From Cycas panzhihuaensis (Eukaryota; Cycadophyta), in contig CM041465.1 of assembly GCA_023213395.1 (NCBI GenBank), positions 32,247,741-32,311,740 of the forward strand: a stretch of 64,000 bases of DNA. The letters are read 5' to 3'. Below the pieces are notes generated by a model. It was given only the letters and a program-made list of their open reading frames with translations, ran no database searches and was not told the origin of the DNA. The position numbers and the translations under genes are program-made. The number at the start of each line of letters is the position of its first letter. Position 1 is the stretch's first letter. Positions 14,947-26,226 of the stretch are shown piece after piece.

Positions 14947-17900
14947 ATGGACGGGATATCGATGGAGGAAGCAGAGAGAGCACCGGATTTGGACATTGTG
15001 ATTGCGGGTGCAGGTTTGGCAGGCCTCGCTCTTGCACTGGCCCTTCAACAACGAAATATCCCTCGTCTTCAATATCGAGTATTCGAAACCCACCCACATC
15101 TCCGATCAGATACTGCTACTGCCATAGGCATTGGTCCCAACGGTATCACTGCTCTTGAGGGAATTAAGCCTGGCCTTCCCGCTCTCTTAGCCCAACAAGG
15201 CACCTACACTTCTACAATCAAATTCATTAACGTCGTTAACGGAAAGGAAGACGAGCCCAGAATCACCCACATGCCTCCACACGAGTATCTCTGTGTGAGA
15301 TGGAAATCCGTTCAGCAAAGTTTGGCCACTCTGCTTGATTCCGCCAAAATATCCTTCTCTCACAAGCTGATTGCCTACAAACCCTGCGAGGTAATTCCTA
15401 TACACGGTACAACTCTTCAAATTGTATACAAAACATCCAAACAATAACTGTTTGAAATACAGGGAGGGGTTGAGGCGTACTTTAAATGCAGATGCGATAG
15501 CGGTGAAAAGATGAAAGTCATTCGCACCAAACTGTTGATTGGCGCAGATGGAATATGGTCTGCCGTCCGCAAGCAGATGGTGGGGGATTCTCCCAGATAT
15601 CTGAACATGGTGGACTGGAATGCTCTCCTTTACAATCCAGATCTCAAGTCAGCGTTTGTTTTTATATATATATATATATATGTGTCTGTATATTTCAATT
15701 TTTTTAAATTTGTTAAATAATTATTCATGTGAAAAATAAAAATTGTCATCTGTGAATTGGGTTTTTCAGGTTATACAATGGTGTTAAGGAAGGAGAAATT
15801 GTTGTGCGGTCTGAAGAAAATGCCAACACGCAGAGCATCATGGCTCATGCAGGTATTTAAATCAAGTCATTCTCTCAAATCCTATTTTATTTGCTAAACA
15901 AGGAATTTTTTTGTAGAGGTGCATATTGGATTTATTAAATCAAATTGATAGTGAAATCTCTTGCTATATGAGATAAAAAATATAACACGGTCTAAAATAT
16001 TTTTAATTATTATTATTATTTTCCTCTTTTCTTTATTTCTATTTTTTTTTAGAGTGCGAAGTGTTGAAAAGACAAGGTCCCAATAACTTGAAACTATCAT
16101 CAAGATCTAAATTATTTTTGCAACTAATTATAAAAATCAAAACTAAAATTTTACACAAGTTTCTAAACCAAAGATAATACAATAAAATGAATAAGAAAGT
16201 TAAGTATCACATATACATTCGATATAACGTGGTAAAATCTTAGTAATGTACTAGGAAAATATTCATACAGAAAAGATATCGATCTTTATTATCAAGAATG
16301 GAGAAATGTACACAATCTATAATAGAGTGCTCACAACAACAACAACCAGCTGTCCAACTCCTCATAGTATATACAATACATCGAATACCATCAACATAAT
16401 GAAAAATACCTTAAATCGGGCTACATGATAGAGTCATACAAGACACAAATCTCGACCGTAGAATTTAAGGTATTTTGAGCGAACGACCTTGATTCTCTTT
16501 ACAATTTAATATACTTTCCAGTACTAATTTTTTAAATCAAGGGCTATCGCTTCCGAACCTCTTCTTTGCGGGGGGGTTCTACACTCCCTGCACCTTCCTG
16601 GCCAAGAGGACTCCTACTCTCATTGAACTCCCTGAGAAAGGTTTGGAAGAGAAACAACGCTACCAATCTGTCAAAATTTTAGCCTTCAAACCATTGTTGT
16701 CACATTATCTAACATAGGGTGAAGCGTGTGAAGTGTGGTATAAGTAAAACAAATTGATTTAAAAATTTTTAGAAATTGGACAAACTCCGCATAAAATGTT
16801 CAATCCCTGATCCGATCTGCTAAAACCTGACCTATAGAAATTACTTGTATGTCGTATTATATTTGATTTCTTTTATAATCGTAAATTTTGACGATTTCTA
16901 TATTTTGATTTGTTTCACCTTGGATTGTGTTCACTTATTCAGCATTTTATTTCTTCCCTAATTACTGGTTTTGAGAGTAGTAATCTTTCTACTTGTGTGC
17001 TGAAACACATAGCTGACTGGAGTTGACAATCCAATAATTGGTGCAGGAGATTACACTTTATGGATACTCCGGAAGAGAGATGAAACAGGAGATTTGGCAA
17101 ATTCGCTGTTAAAAGGGAAAGGAGGTCTTGGGATTCCTGGTTCTAAAGCCCGAGCTTATCAGCAACTGGATGGACTCGAAGGATGGGATGTTCTACGAGC
17201 AGCTATCGATGCTACCAGTGAGGATGTCATATCAGAAAGAAAAATAATGGACAGGCTACCCCTGAATAAGTGGAGTGACGTGGATGGTCATGTTCCATTG
17301 ATCGGTGATGGTATTCCCCTTTTCACTTAAATTCCGTTTCGAGAGTACACATAATCGTTCTTCCAGAGCATCCTGAGCGCTGGATGCAGGTAAGAGAAAT
17401 TTGTTTACATGGTAATTTGGATTGTGATTCAGCGGCGCATGCACAGTACGTTGGACCAGGGCAAGGGGCAAGGACTGCATTTGAAGATGCTCATCAATTA
17501 TCTCTTCTTCTTGAGGTGGCAAGTGAACTGGCCATTAAATCAGCTGTCAAAAGGTGAATCGTCAATATTCTTGTCAAACGTCGTTAATGCTGCATAATTC
17601 TGTTAATTTAGCATCCTGTAACTATAGTCTGATTTGATGAACATCATTTTGACTTCGGCTGGATTTCATTATTTAGTTTACTCATTAATGACTGGGCCGA
17701 ACACCAAGAAATACGACATATGACATTGTATGCAGCTTTTATAAATCGATGTTGCCATTTTACCAGGTTCGAAGAGCTGAGAATTCCTAGGCTGAATAAG
17801 ATGCAGCACTACGCAGCCTATTCCACCAGGATACCGGAGTTTCAACCTGAGTGGGTTCAGAAATTGAAATTTGAAGAGAGACTGAGAATGAGTCAAGAGT

Positions 17901-17968
17901 ACATGAAATGGGTTCATGCATACCCTCACAAACAGCAGGGTGATCCCGACTCATTTTACTTCAAGTAG
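14947..17968 (+). CDS. FAD-dependent monooxygenase, six exons, 432 aa (urate-hydroxylase-like)
   Basis: A flavoprotein hydroxylase that would use FAD, NAD(P)H and O2; the substrate is not known. Exons: 14947-15390, 15463-15647, 15770-15852, 17047-17310, 17433-17553 and 17767-17968. They sum to 1299 nt in one frame, and every intron starts GT and ends AG. Motifs: dinucleotide-binding GAGLAG at residues 21-26 after a short beta strand; ribose-binding Glu47 in VFE; the DG motif GADGIWSAVR at 175-184; the FAD-phosphate GD motif PLIGDAAHA at 321-329, followed by GPGQGA and AFEDA. Length fits the family (about 400). No transit peptide or membrane segment is seen, so it is probably cytosolic. The first ATG has A at -3 and G at +4; a second Met at residue 6 is possible. 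No stop or frameshift was found. It could instead be a zeaxanthin-epoxidase-like or salicylate-hydroxylase-like paralogue. Confidence 0.9.
15853..17046 (+). other. Intron 3 of the monooxygenase gene (1194 bp)
   Basis: The other introns are 72, 122, 122 and 213 bp; this one is 5-16 times longer. Its middle (about 16100-16700) has a change in composition, a G7 run at about 16569-16575 and sequence that looks like degraded repeat DNA, so an old insertion probably enlarged it. I could not identify terminal repeats. Donor GTATTT and acceptor GGTGCAG flank it. Confidence 0.7.
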
Positions 17969-18050
17969 ATACGTTTCAAGGCTACAACTTTCTTAATTCC
18001 AAGTACGCTTCCGGTTAGCCCGCTTATTTGTGTTTTATCTACCTAGCAAC

Positions 18051-18056
18051 AATAAA
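18051..18056 (+). terminator. Candidate polyadenylation signal
   Basis: AATAAA, 83 bp after the monooxygenase stop codon, followed by AT-rich sequence. It is the nearest canonical near-upstream element, but plants use loose signals, so the real cleavage site is not certain. Confidence 0.5.
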
Positions 18057-18068
18057 CATATGATAACA

Positions 18069-19542
18069 TCTATCTTAATGTAAACTTGCCCTATACAACA
18101 TATTAAAAATGTTACGAACGCGATATATGAGATGGGCTTTACTTGTGATCTTTAAATTCATGTTTATTTTCAAAACTTATTCCATGGAATATGTATGACT
18201 ATTGGAGTTAAAAGTCATTACATTTTAAGAGATTTCGACACCATTTTCTATCAACTAGTAGTTTAACCCTACCCTTTAATTCTTTTGTGTGACATTATTG
18301 ATTTCTATTTTATTCTACTTAAAATAAGGATATATATCTTAATCTTACTTGCTTCTAGCACTTTTGAGAGACATATTCATCCATTCATATATGTTTAGAA
18401 GTTGTCATTTATTTATATTTAAATTTAATATATATTTATTTATATATATTAGTGATAAACTACATGTCAATTTATTTAACTCATTAATATAATATTTTAG
18501 AGTATTTATGTCCACACTATCTAATAAATCATCTTTTGATCAATAGGAACACCTCCACAGTACAATTTGTATGTTGGCATATAAATTCTTACTATAAAAA
18601 ATATCAATCTTCATAATACATTGCTAGATTATAACCACTTCACTACCCCACTTGTAAATCAATGACAAAATTTCTACTTTACTACCAAGTTGCCGCAACT
18701 CTTATTGATGAGCTGTTATTGACGAGTGTGCTATGATATCATTAAGGTAAACCTCCATCCCCCACCAAAACTATGTCTATTGGAATTCATTAGCACCATG
18801 ACAACATTGGAACTAATATGGCCATGGTTTCATGATCTTCCTAAGATGTGGCTTGGAATCCTTTTGATGTTATAAGAGTATTGGTAATCGAGTAAACTCA
18901 CACACCTAATTTTTTACCATGCAAAAATTAGGACTCAATGAACCAAACTAAAATCATGCCACTGCTGGTTGGACTTAATTCCCATGACCCTTTTTTAGAA
19001 TAGAGTAAATTTACTTCTTTTTCTAACGTAGGGGCATCAATGTTCACCTCACGTCCATCTTACATACACACCTCCATTTGAGCTAGTTCATCACCATATG
19101 ACACTAAAAGAAACTATCACTCCAAATCTTGTGTAGAAGATACTTGGACAAATTCTTAGTGTTTTAACATCACCCTTAAGCTCAAACCTAATGGGGTGGC
19201 AATCCTTTCAATAACATGTGCATGTAAAGAAACAAAGCAATTTAGAGTGAAAATAGAACCAAACTTCACATAAACCCATTTTTGAAAATTTCTATCTTTC
19301 ATTCCAAAAATTGGCAAAAACTAAAAGCTTTTCTCCATTCAAAAGTGTGCAAATTCAAGGCCTTTAGCAATGCAAAAATCTTAACTACCATTTCCTAAGA
19401 TTAGGCAATTAATTTGGGTGAAAAAACTCTTAAATCATAAACTTTTTATTTTCAATACAAAATCACAACTACTACCATTTTTAGTAAAATTTTAAAGTTC
19501 TCTAATTTGCTCAAAATTTAACCTATAAATAGCTAGATATAT
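18069..19542. other. Gene-free spacer between the monooxygenase gene and element B
   Basis: AT-rich, with no protein-like open frame, no recognisable retrotransposon motif and no RNA gene. It ends at the CATAG target duplication of element B. Confidence 0.6.
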
Positions 19543-19547
19543 CATAG

Positions 19548-19908
19548 TGTTAATGTGGTAGTTAATTATTAAGCCACTTAATTAATGTTAATATGGTTTA
19601 ATTATGTGAAAGGATGCAAGCCAAAATGTGCGACTTATTTGGAGGGTCACAACTCTAATCGTGTGACACCTCTTGGAGAGTATAAAAGTCTTGAGGCCTT
19701 GTATATTCATATTGAAGTATTCATTGTGTAATATCAAGTGATCCATCAAGGATCCTCTTTGTGGTGGGTTTTTTCCCCAAAGGGTTTTCTACATAAAATA
19801 CCTATGTACTGTGCATCTGTTCTCTATATTTTCTATTTGTTGCTTATTGTGTATGGTTAAAGATCCTGCGTATGGGAACACTAGTGTATGATTTCATATT
19901 CCCGAACA
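19548..19908 (+). repeat. 5' LTR of element B
   Basis: Starts TGTTAATG and ends GAACA. It has a TATAAAA box at 19681-19687, a likely Pol II promoter. The copy at 25862-26221 aligns over its full length. Confidence 0.97.
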
Positions 19909-19920
19909 TGGTATCAGAGC
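19909..19920 (+). promoter_or_regulatory. Primer binding site 1 of element B
   Basis: TGGTATCAGAGC directly after the LTR, complementary to the 3' end of plant initiator Met-tRNA, which primes minus-strand synthesis. A tRNA B-box-like GGTTCGAGTC lies just after it at 19931-19940. Confidence 0.95.
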
Positions 19921-20116
19921 AGCAGTCCATGGTTCGAGTCACTTTGAGTTCGGTTTATGGGTGGGTGTTGGAGTATCCTAGCTCCTCTTAGGTGTTTCCA
20001 GACTCGACTCTCCAATTCATGGGTGGGTGGACATGGACTTATTCTTGGGCCTTCTTAAGGTAGTGGCTCCCTCTCCACTAACACCTCGAGGTTTTGGTGT
20101 GATGGTAAATACTAAG

Positions 20117-20128
20117 TGGTATCAGAGC
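20117..20128 (+). promoter_or_regulatory. Second primer-binding-site copy in element B
   Basis: A second TGGTATCAGAGC, 208 bp after the first. From here on the leader aligns with the leader of element F starting at its own primer binding site (33753). The 208 bp between the two sites are therefore extra in B compared with F. Confidence 0.9.
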
Positions 20129-21808
20129 AATAAGATCCTGCACAGCTGAAGCTTGACGGTGAGCGGGCCGGTATAATTGTTGGTTGCCGAGTGATGCCGT
20201 CTGACTCAAGACAAGTCTTGAGGGTCCATCAACCCCAGCATTGTGCAGAAGCAGGCACAACAAATCAATAGTGGTTGAAGCAGTGTAAATCACTATTCAA
20301 CGAAGTGTAAGGGTTATTGGAGTCAGTATTCAGGCGTGAAAATCATGTTTGTGGTTGGAGTTGGCTCATTAGTGGTCATCTGAAGCCGGTTGATAATCTG
20401 TTGAAGAGATTCAAGTGAGCAGAACACGTACTAATGGTGATTCGATGACTTTGAGGACAGCCATCTATGTACACGAGTAAGTTGGTCATTTTCTCACCAA
20501 AAACACTATAAAACTTAAAAAAATCAAATCATAGCTTTTCATGTGTTGCCTATTTTCAGCCTATATATGGGAGAGATTAAAGCCTATATGGAATGTTTTT
20601 AGCACGTAATATTGAATTGAGATTGGGCATATGTTAGTATAAAGCAACTATATGCGATCTATTGAATTGTAGTTTGTGAATTTGATCCTATAACACAGTT
20701 GTTTCACACCCTGAGTCCACATCTGTGTGTCAAAATCAATGTTGGGTTGTCTTATGAGCTATTTGAAGACTTGTGTATAGTATTAAAGCACTGTACAACT
20801 GTGTAATACAAAGCTAAAGTGTTTCTTATGATGGTTGGGCAATTTTAAGAGCTAGCCAGGTTTGTTGATGACTGTTGGGTGTTTTTTCTTGGTGACTGCA
20901 CACTCTAGAGACTGTCTGGGCTGTGTAGAAGCACTTTAGAACCCTTAAAAATACTGGCTAGGTGCATTTCTTCTATATTGGGCTATTTTAAGGGACTGTT
21001 GAAATGAAGAGAGGTTGTTTATCAGCTGTACAAGTGTGTGCAGTCCTGTTTCTCACGTGGTTGGGATGCGTCCTTGACTATACATGCATGCTGCTCCTCT
21101 TTGTATGGCTAGCTGTTGACAGTAAGAGAGCAGACCCATGGGCCGTTGGTGAGTAGACGCCCATCCAGAAGGAGACAACAGGTTTGTGGGATCCCCGAGT
21201 TCTATTTGCGGTTAACGTTAATCTCCAAGGAGTGTGGAGATACATAGGGACGCAATTGATAGATTTTACTAAGTCTTAAGCTTAGTATAACTTATGGATA
21301 CTCAAAAGTCACGTGGGTTGAGTGATAAGAGGACGTCTCCTTATCAAAAAGTCGCACTTGTTGGGAATATGCCTTTTGGCATATTCCTCCCAAAGTGAAA
21401 ATATAAAAAGTGGCCCTTTATATCATTGATACATGAATTTTTATATAGTGTGAAGAACTTGGATTATATTTGAAGTGTCCTTGAAGCATTTTGAGTGTGG
21501 ATCGAGGCATTTTTTGTGGGTTGCTGACTTGGAGACCGTGCACCATCACCATGTGGAGCCGTCTTTTATTATGGAGCACTTATTTGTAGCCATTGTGAGT
21601 GTCGATTATGGCATTTAATGGTTATATAAGGTCGTTTGTTGACAGATAAGGGGGCATAAACAGTCGGTGGCCCACTTACATGGGTATAATCCATGTTGGG
21701 TGCCTTTGTAAGCATGCTCGTGAGGTAGAAGAGGACACAAGGGTGAATTTTTGTCCTTAATACATTCGTTTGGTGTCGTGTGATTCATATTATAGCCTTT
21801 TGTTTGAG
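20129..21808 (+). other. Long untranslated leader of element B
   Basis: About 1.7 kb with no long frame. Parts align with the leader of element F (for example around 20150-20290 with 33790-33940). It probably carries packaging or translation signals, none of which I can assign. Confidence 0.7.
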
Positions 21809-22640
21809 ATGGAGAAGCTCATGCTTAAGATTATCTTTAACAATAACAATTTTAGCAAATGGAAGGCTAATATGGAGCTTATATTGATGGTGAACCAGCT
21901 TTGGGGAATCACCAAGGTAAAGCTAGTTTCAGTACCACTTGACTATAAGGAGCATATCAAACTTGAAGAGAAGTAGTTTATGGATATTAGATTACTGAAA
22001 CTTTCACTAGCGCTGGACCAAAGGGCAATAGTTCACAATCCAGATGACCGAGCCGAGATTTAGATGAAGTTATGTGATACTTTTGAGAAGAAGAAGACGA
22101 ATAGGCATCCTACACTGATGTTGGAACCACTTAATTCAAAAGTTAAAGATGAGAATAATATTAGCTCCTACCTAAATAAAATATCTGACTTGAGGAACAA
22201 GCTATAAGAATTGAAGCAAAACTCGATCGATGATGCACTTTTGTTTGCAATAATCATGTCGAAGTTACCAGCTGCATTTGTCACATTTAAGACAATTTAC
22301 AGTAGAGACGAAGTGATGGAGGCAGAAACTTTTGATGGGCTCAAAAACCTAATTCTAATAGAGGATACTAAGCTAAAACATCATGGATTACTTGGAGGTT
22401 CTGGTTCAAGTTAGGCCTTAGCCATGAAAACTTAGAGGAAGGAGGCCCCTAAGGAGGAGAATTTTACACAACGGTCTGGAGAAAGCTCTCAAGACAAGAA
22501 GAAGTTTAATGGAAAGTGCAATTACTGCAATAAGGATGGCAACCACGAAAAGAACTATTGGTTCAAGCGTTGTGACAAGCGCAAAGGTAACCAGGATGAT
22601 AAAGGAAAGAATGTTGCTGCTCATTGCGTCCGAGTGTAGA
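21809..22640 (+). pseudogene. Element B Gag (broken)
   Basis: The particle protein. It starts MEKLMLKIIFNNNNFSKWKA, the typical N-terminus of copia Gag with a Trp near residue 18. An earlier ATG-free extension upstream is open but unlike Gag. The CCHC zinc knuckle at 22517-22561 reads CNYCNKDGNHEKNYW: the last Cys of C-x2-C-x4-H-x4-C is Trp. In-frame stops include one at 21974. A same-frame run without frameshift continues into protease. Confidence 0.9.
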
Positions 22641-23040
22641 CCTTGTTAGCTAAATCAGATCGGTGAGACTATTAGGTAATGGATTCTGGATTGCAGAAGC
22701 ACATCTCTTACCAGAGGCAAAACTTTGATATGTTAAAAGCAAATCAAAGTGGTGCTGAGATCATTCTTAGAGATGCTCGTGTGTTGCCAGTAAATGGTAT
22801 CAGTGAAGTTTCCATTGTAGGAGGTAAGTTTTTTGGGGTATATTATGTACCCAAGATGCATTTGAACCTTCTGTCTGCTCAGAAGATCTACAAACAAGGT
22901 ATGAAAGTGGAGCTCTATAATGATAAGTGCCTGATAAAGGATCTAAAATAGAACTTTGATGTCATAGCTACCGAGAAAGTCAGGGACAACTTCTTAGTGT
23001 TTGAGAAATTTCAATCTTAGAAGAAGTCCTATGCCTTTAT
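22641..23040 (+). pseudogene. Element B protease region
   Basis: The aspartic protease that processes Gag-Pol. The active-site triad DSG is intact at about 22682-22690, followed by a family-specific LQKHIS where most copia elements have A-x-x-HM. Later motifs GVYYVPKMHLNLLSAQKI fit the domain. Stops lie just before and after the open piece 22679-22951. Confidence 0.85.
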
Positions 23041-23760
23041 TACCAGCATGGATGACGAAAGTAAACTGTGGCACAATCACCTTGGGCATCTTAATTATAG
23101 GAGTATTGCACTATTGGAGAGATTAAAGATGGTGGAAGGACTGCCATTGGTTTCCTGCTCAGATGGTGTATGCGAAGGGTGTATGTATGGCAACATCACC
23201 GCTATCCTTTTGCTCGGGATAATGCCTGGAGAGCCAAGGAGAAGTTGGAGCTTGTGCACTCAGATATTATGAGACCACTCTCAAACCCTTTGATATCAGG
23301 AGCCTGATATACACTTGTGTTTGTGAATGATTACACCAGGAAAGCCTGGGTTTATTTTCTCAAGAACAAGTCAGATGTATTTGATCGTTTATGTGATTGG
23401 AAAGCGATGGTTGAAGATGAAAGTGATAAGAAAATAAAAACTTTACGAAGTGATAATGGTAAGGAGTATGACAATCATGCATTCAATTAGTTCTATCACA
23501 ACCATGGTATAAAGCGGGAGTTTATAGTCCCGTATACCCCACAACAAAATGGAGTTGCTAAAAGAAAGAACCGTACCATGATGGAGATGGCAAGGTGTAT
23601 GAGGCACGGTAAAAACCTACCACCAAAGTTTTGGGCGTGTCGTGGCGCTATTTATATTTTAAGCAGGTGCCCACTCGAGCTTCAAGATGACCCCCGAAGA
23701 GAAATGGACCAGTCGGAAGCCTACCATTAGCCATTTGAGAACGTTTGGGTGTATTGCATA
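23041..23760 (+). pseudogene. Element B integrase with catalytic Glu changed to Lys
   Basis: The HHCC zinc region is visible (LWHNHLGHLNYRS, then CEGCMYGN), followed by HSDI with the first catalytic Asp. The second Asp is in RSDNGKEY (codon 23452-23454). Exactly 35 residues later, in the PYTPQQNGVA block, the catalytic Glu is Lys (AAA, 23560-23562). A frame change near 23190 and a return near 23670 bracket the core, with stops at a few places. Catalysis would be lost even without the frame changes. Confidence 0.9.
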
Positions 23761-25790
23761 CGCCTACATCCCAGACGATACCTAAAAGAAGTTGGATTGA
23801 AAAAGTCTTAAGTGCATATTTATGGAGTATTGCACAGAGAACAAAGCCTACAGACTATGGGATCCACAGGGGGAAAAGATTGTGGTCAGTCGGGATGTTA
23901 AATTTGATGAGTCATTGATTTATCATGCTGAAAAGGTATCAGAGGAATCTTTTTACCCTTCCTTTCTCCCATTCCCAGATTCTTCAAGCAAAGAAGATGC
24001 TGAGTCAGTCATTATTGCACCTGAGGAAGTAGGATCGAGTGGAACAAGTAATAGTGAGAAGATGCCACAAGAAGAGGCACCTCTAGTAATGGGTCCTTCT
24101 ATACCTTTATGGGCAAGGAAAACTATTGAAGATTCTGGTGTGACGATGCAAACCCTAACTGATGGTAGACAAACTAGAAGTCAGCATGCCAGTTAAACTC
24201 TACTGGTAGACACTAATGACTCCAGTGATCTTGATTCGTTTGTTGAAGCGAAAGGAGATCCATGATGGAGAGCTTCCATGGAGGAAGAGTATGGTTCTCT
24301 AATGAAGAACGATACGTGGGATTTGGTTCCACTCCCTCCGTCGAAGAACCTTGTAGGATGTAAGTGGATCTATAAGATAAAGTTCTGCTCTGATGGAGAG
24401 GTGGACAAGTACAAGGCTAGACTTGTTGTGCAGGGATTCAAGCAGAAAGAAGGAATTAACTACAAAGAGATGTTTGCACCAGTCTCCAGAATGATAATGG
24501 TTCGCTTACTCATTTCCTTAGCAGCTGCGTTAGATTGGGAGTTACACCAGATGGACATTAAGGCTGTTTTCCTTAAAGGGGATCTAAAGGAGGAGATATA
24601 CATGTCGCAGCCTCTGGGATTCATTAAGGATGGCCAGGAGCATCTTATTTGGTGTCTGAAAAAGTCAATCTATGCCCTGAAACAAGCACCCTATGCTTGG
24701 TATGAGAAGATGGATGCCAAGTTGAAAGTTGAAGGTTTTGAAATCTCAGAACTCGACCTAAACCTGTATGTGAAGAGAAGAGGGACTTCTATAGTTGCTT
24801 GCGTGGTCTATGTGGATGATCTAATAATCGGCGGTAATCATGGCAAGGCTATAGCCAAAGTCAAATCCAATTTGGGAGCTTCATTTAACATCACGGATCT
24901 CGGGGAACTTCACTATTTCTTGGGCATTCAGATCAGGCAGATGGAAGATAGGATCATGTTGTTGCAATCACAGTATGTGAAGAACTTACTAGAGAGATTT
25001 AGAATGCAATACTGCAAACCTATTGCAACACCATGCGTAAAAGGCGTAAGGCTGCAGAAGGACATGGCCCAACCTTCTGTAGATGGTACTAAGTATCGCC
25101 AGTTAGTAGGGAGTCTTATCTATTTGACTTATACCAGGCTAGATATTGCCTATGTTGTTGGATTGGTTTCTCACTACATGTAAAATCCTTAGGAGCCTCA
25201 TTTGGTGGCAACAAAGCAGATTCTGAAATATCTGAAGGGAATAATCAATCTTGGTATTGAATACCACAGAGGTGAGAAGATCAGGTTGCATGTCTACACA
25301 GATGCTAATTGGGGAGGAGATTCTAATGATCGGAAGTCCACTGTTGGATATTTGTTTAGTATTAGCAATGGATTTATTTCGTGGCAGTCGAAGAAGTAGT
25401 AGACATTGGCACTGTCTTCTACACAAGTAGAATATCAAAGACTCAGTGCTAGTGTGAAAGGAGCAATATGGATACAAGGTCTCTCAGAATTTCTTGACGT
25501 TTCCAATGGGCATCTGATTCTCTTTGTTGATAATCAGAGTACCATTCATCTGTCGAAGAATCCAAAGTTTCATGTAAGCATAAAGCATATTGAGATTCAA
25601 CACCATTATATTCTTGAGTAGATCAAGTCAGGAAAGCTACAGGTCGACTATTGTCCGAGTGAATTATAGCTTGCAAATATGTTCACCAAGCCACTCACTG
25701 AAGATCAATTCACAAAGATGCGTACCATCCTTGGACTCACCAATGTTATCCTTGAGAGGGGATGCATTGACAATGATAAAGAAGCTGCAG
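23761..25790 (+). pseudogene. Element B reverse transcriptase and RNase H
   Basis: The best-preserved part of B: an open frame of 301 codons at 24278-25183 holds the whole RT, from MEEEYGSLMKNDTWDLV through QMDIKAVFLKGDLKEEIYM to SLIYLT-TRLDIAY. The catalytic box YVDD is intact at 24809-24820. RNase H follows with YTDANWGGD, a changed TQVEY where copia has TEAEY, and FVDNQS, interrupted by stops (for example just after 25183 and after 25399). It ends LERGCIDNDK before the 3' untranslated part. Confidence 0.93.
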
Positions 25791-25851
25791 GATAGTCCCA
25801 ACCTTCATGATAACTCAACTGTTGTATGTTGCAAGTTCCCCACATTCACAT

Positions 25852-25861
25852 TAAGGGGGGA
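25852..25861 (+). promoter_or_regulatory. Polypurine tract of element B
   Basis: A purine run (AAGGGGGGA type) immediately before the 3' LTR. It primes plus-strand synthesis in LTR retrotransposons. Confidence 0.85.
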
Positions 25862-26221
25862 TGTTAATGTGGCAGTTAATTATTAAGCTACTTAATTAAT
25901 ATTAATGTAGTTTAATTATGTGAAAGGGTGTGAGCCAAAAGGTGCGACTTATTCAAAGGGTCACAACCCTAATCATGTGACACCTCTTGGAGAGTATAAA
26001 AGCCTTGAGGCCTTGTATATTCATATCGAAGTATTCATTCTGTAATATTAAGTGATCCATCAAGGATCCTCTTTGTGATGGGTTTTTTCCTGAAAGGGTT
26101 TCCCATGTAAATACCTATGTACTGTGCATCTGTTCTCTATGTTTTCTATTTATTGCTTGCTGTGTATGGTTAAAGATCCTGCGTATAGGAACATCAGTGT
26201 ATGATTTCATGTTCTCGAACA
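25862..26221 (+). repeat. 3' LTR of element B
   Basis: Starts TGTTAATG, ends GAACA, with TATAAAA at 25995-26001. It is followed directly by the CATAG target duplication. Confidence 0.97.
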
Positions 26222-26226
26222 CATAG

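Larger units (their letters stand above)
19548..26221 (+). mobile_element. Element B: full-length Ty1/copia retrotransposon (6674 bp)
   Basis: LTRs of 361 and 360 bp flank a gag-pol region in copia order (Gag, protease, integrase, RT, RNase H). The element is bounded by a perfect 5-bp target duplication CATAG (19543-19547 and 26222-26226). A primer binding site TGGTATCAGAGC follows the 5' LTR and a polypurine tract precedes the 3' LTR. The LTRs differ at about 34 sites (roughly 9-10%, mostly transitions). Most of the polyprotein stays in one frame from 21809, with in-frame stops and two offsetting frame changes near 23190 and 23670. Element F belongs to the same family. Confidence 0.97.

Noticed and set aside
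15187-15444. Minus-strand frame over exon 1 of the monooxygenase gene
   Set aside because: It is a shadow of the real plus-strand coding frame, which carries the FAD motifs.
19909-19945. tRNA gene (TGGTATCAGAGC plus a B-box-like GGTTCGAGTC)
   Set aside because: No cloverleaf can be formed and the spacing is wrong; it is a primer binding site with a chance or relic B box.
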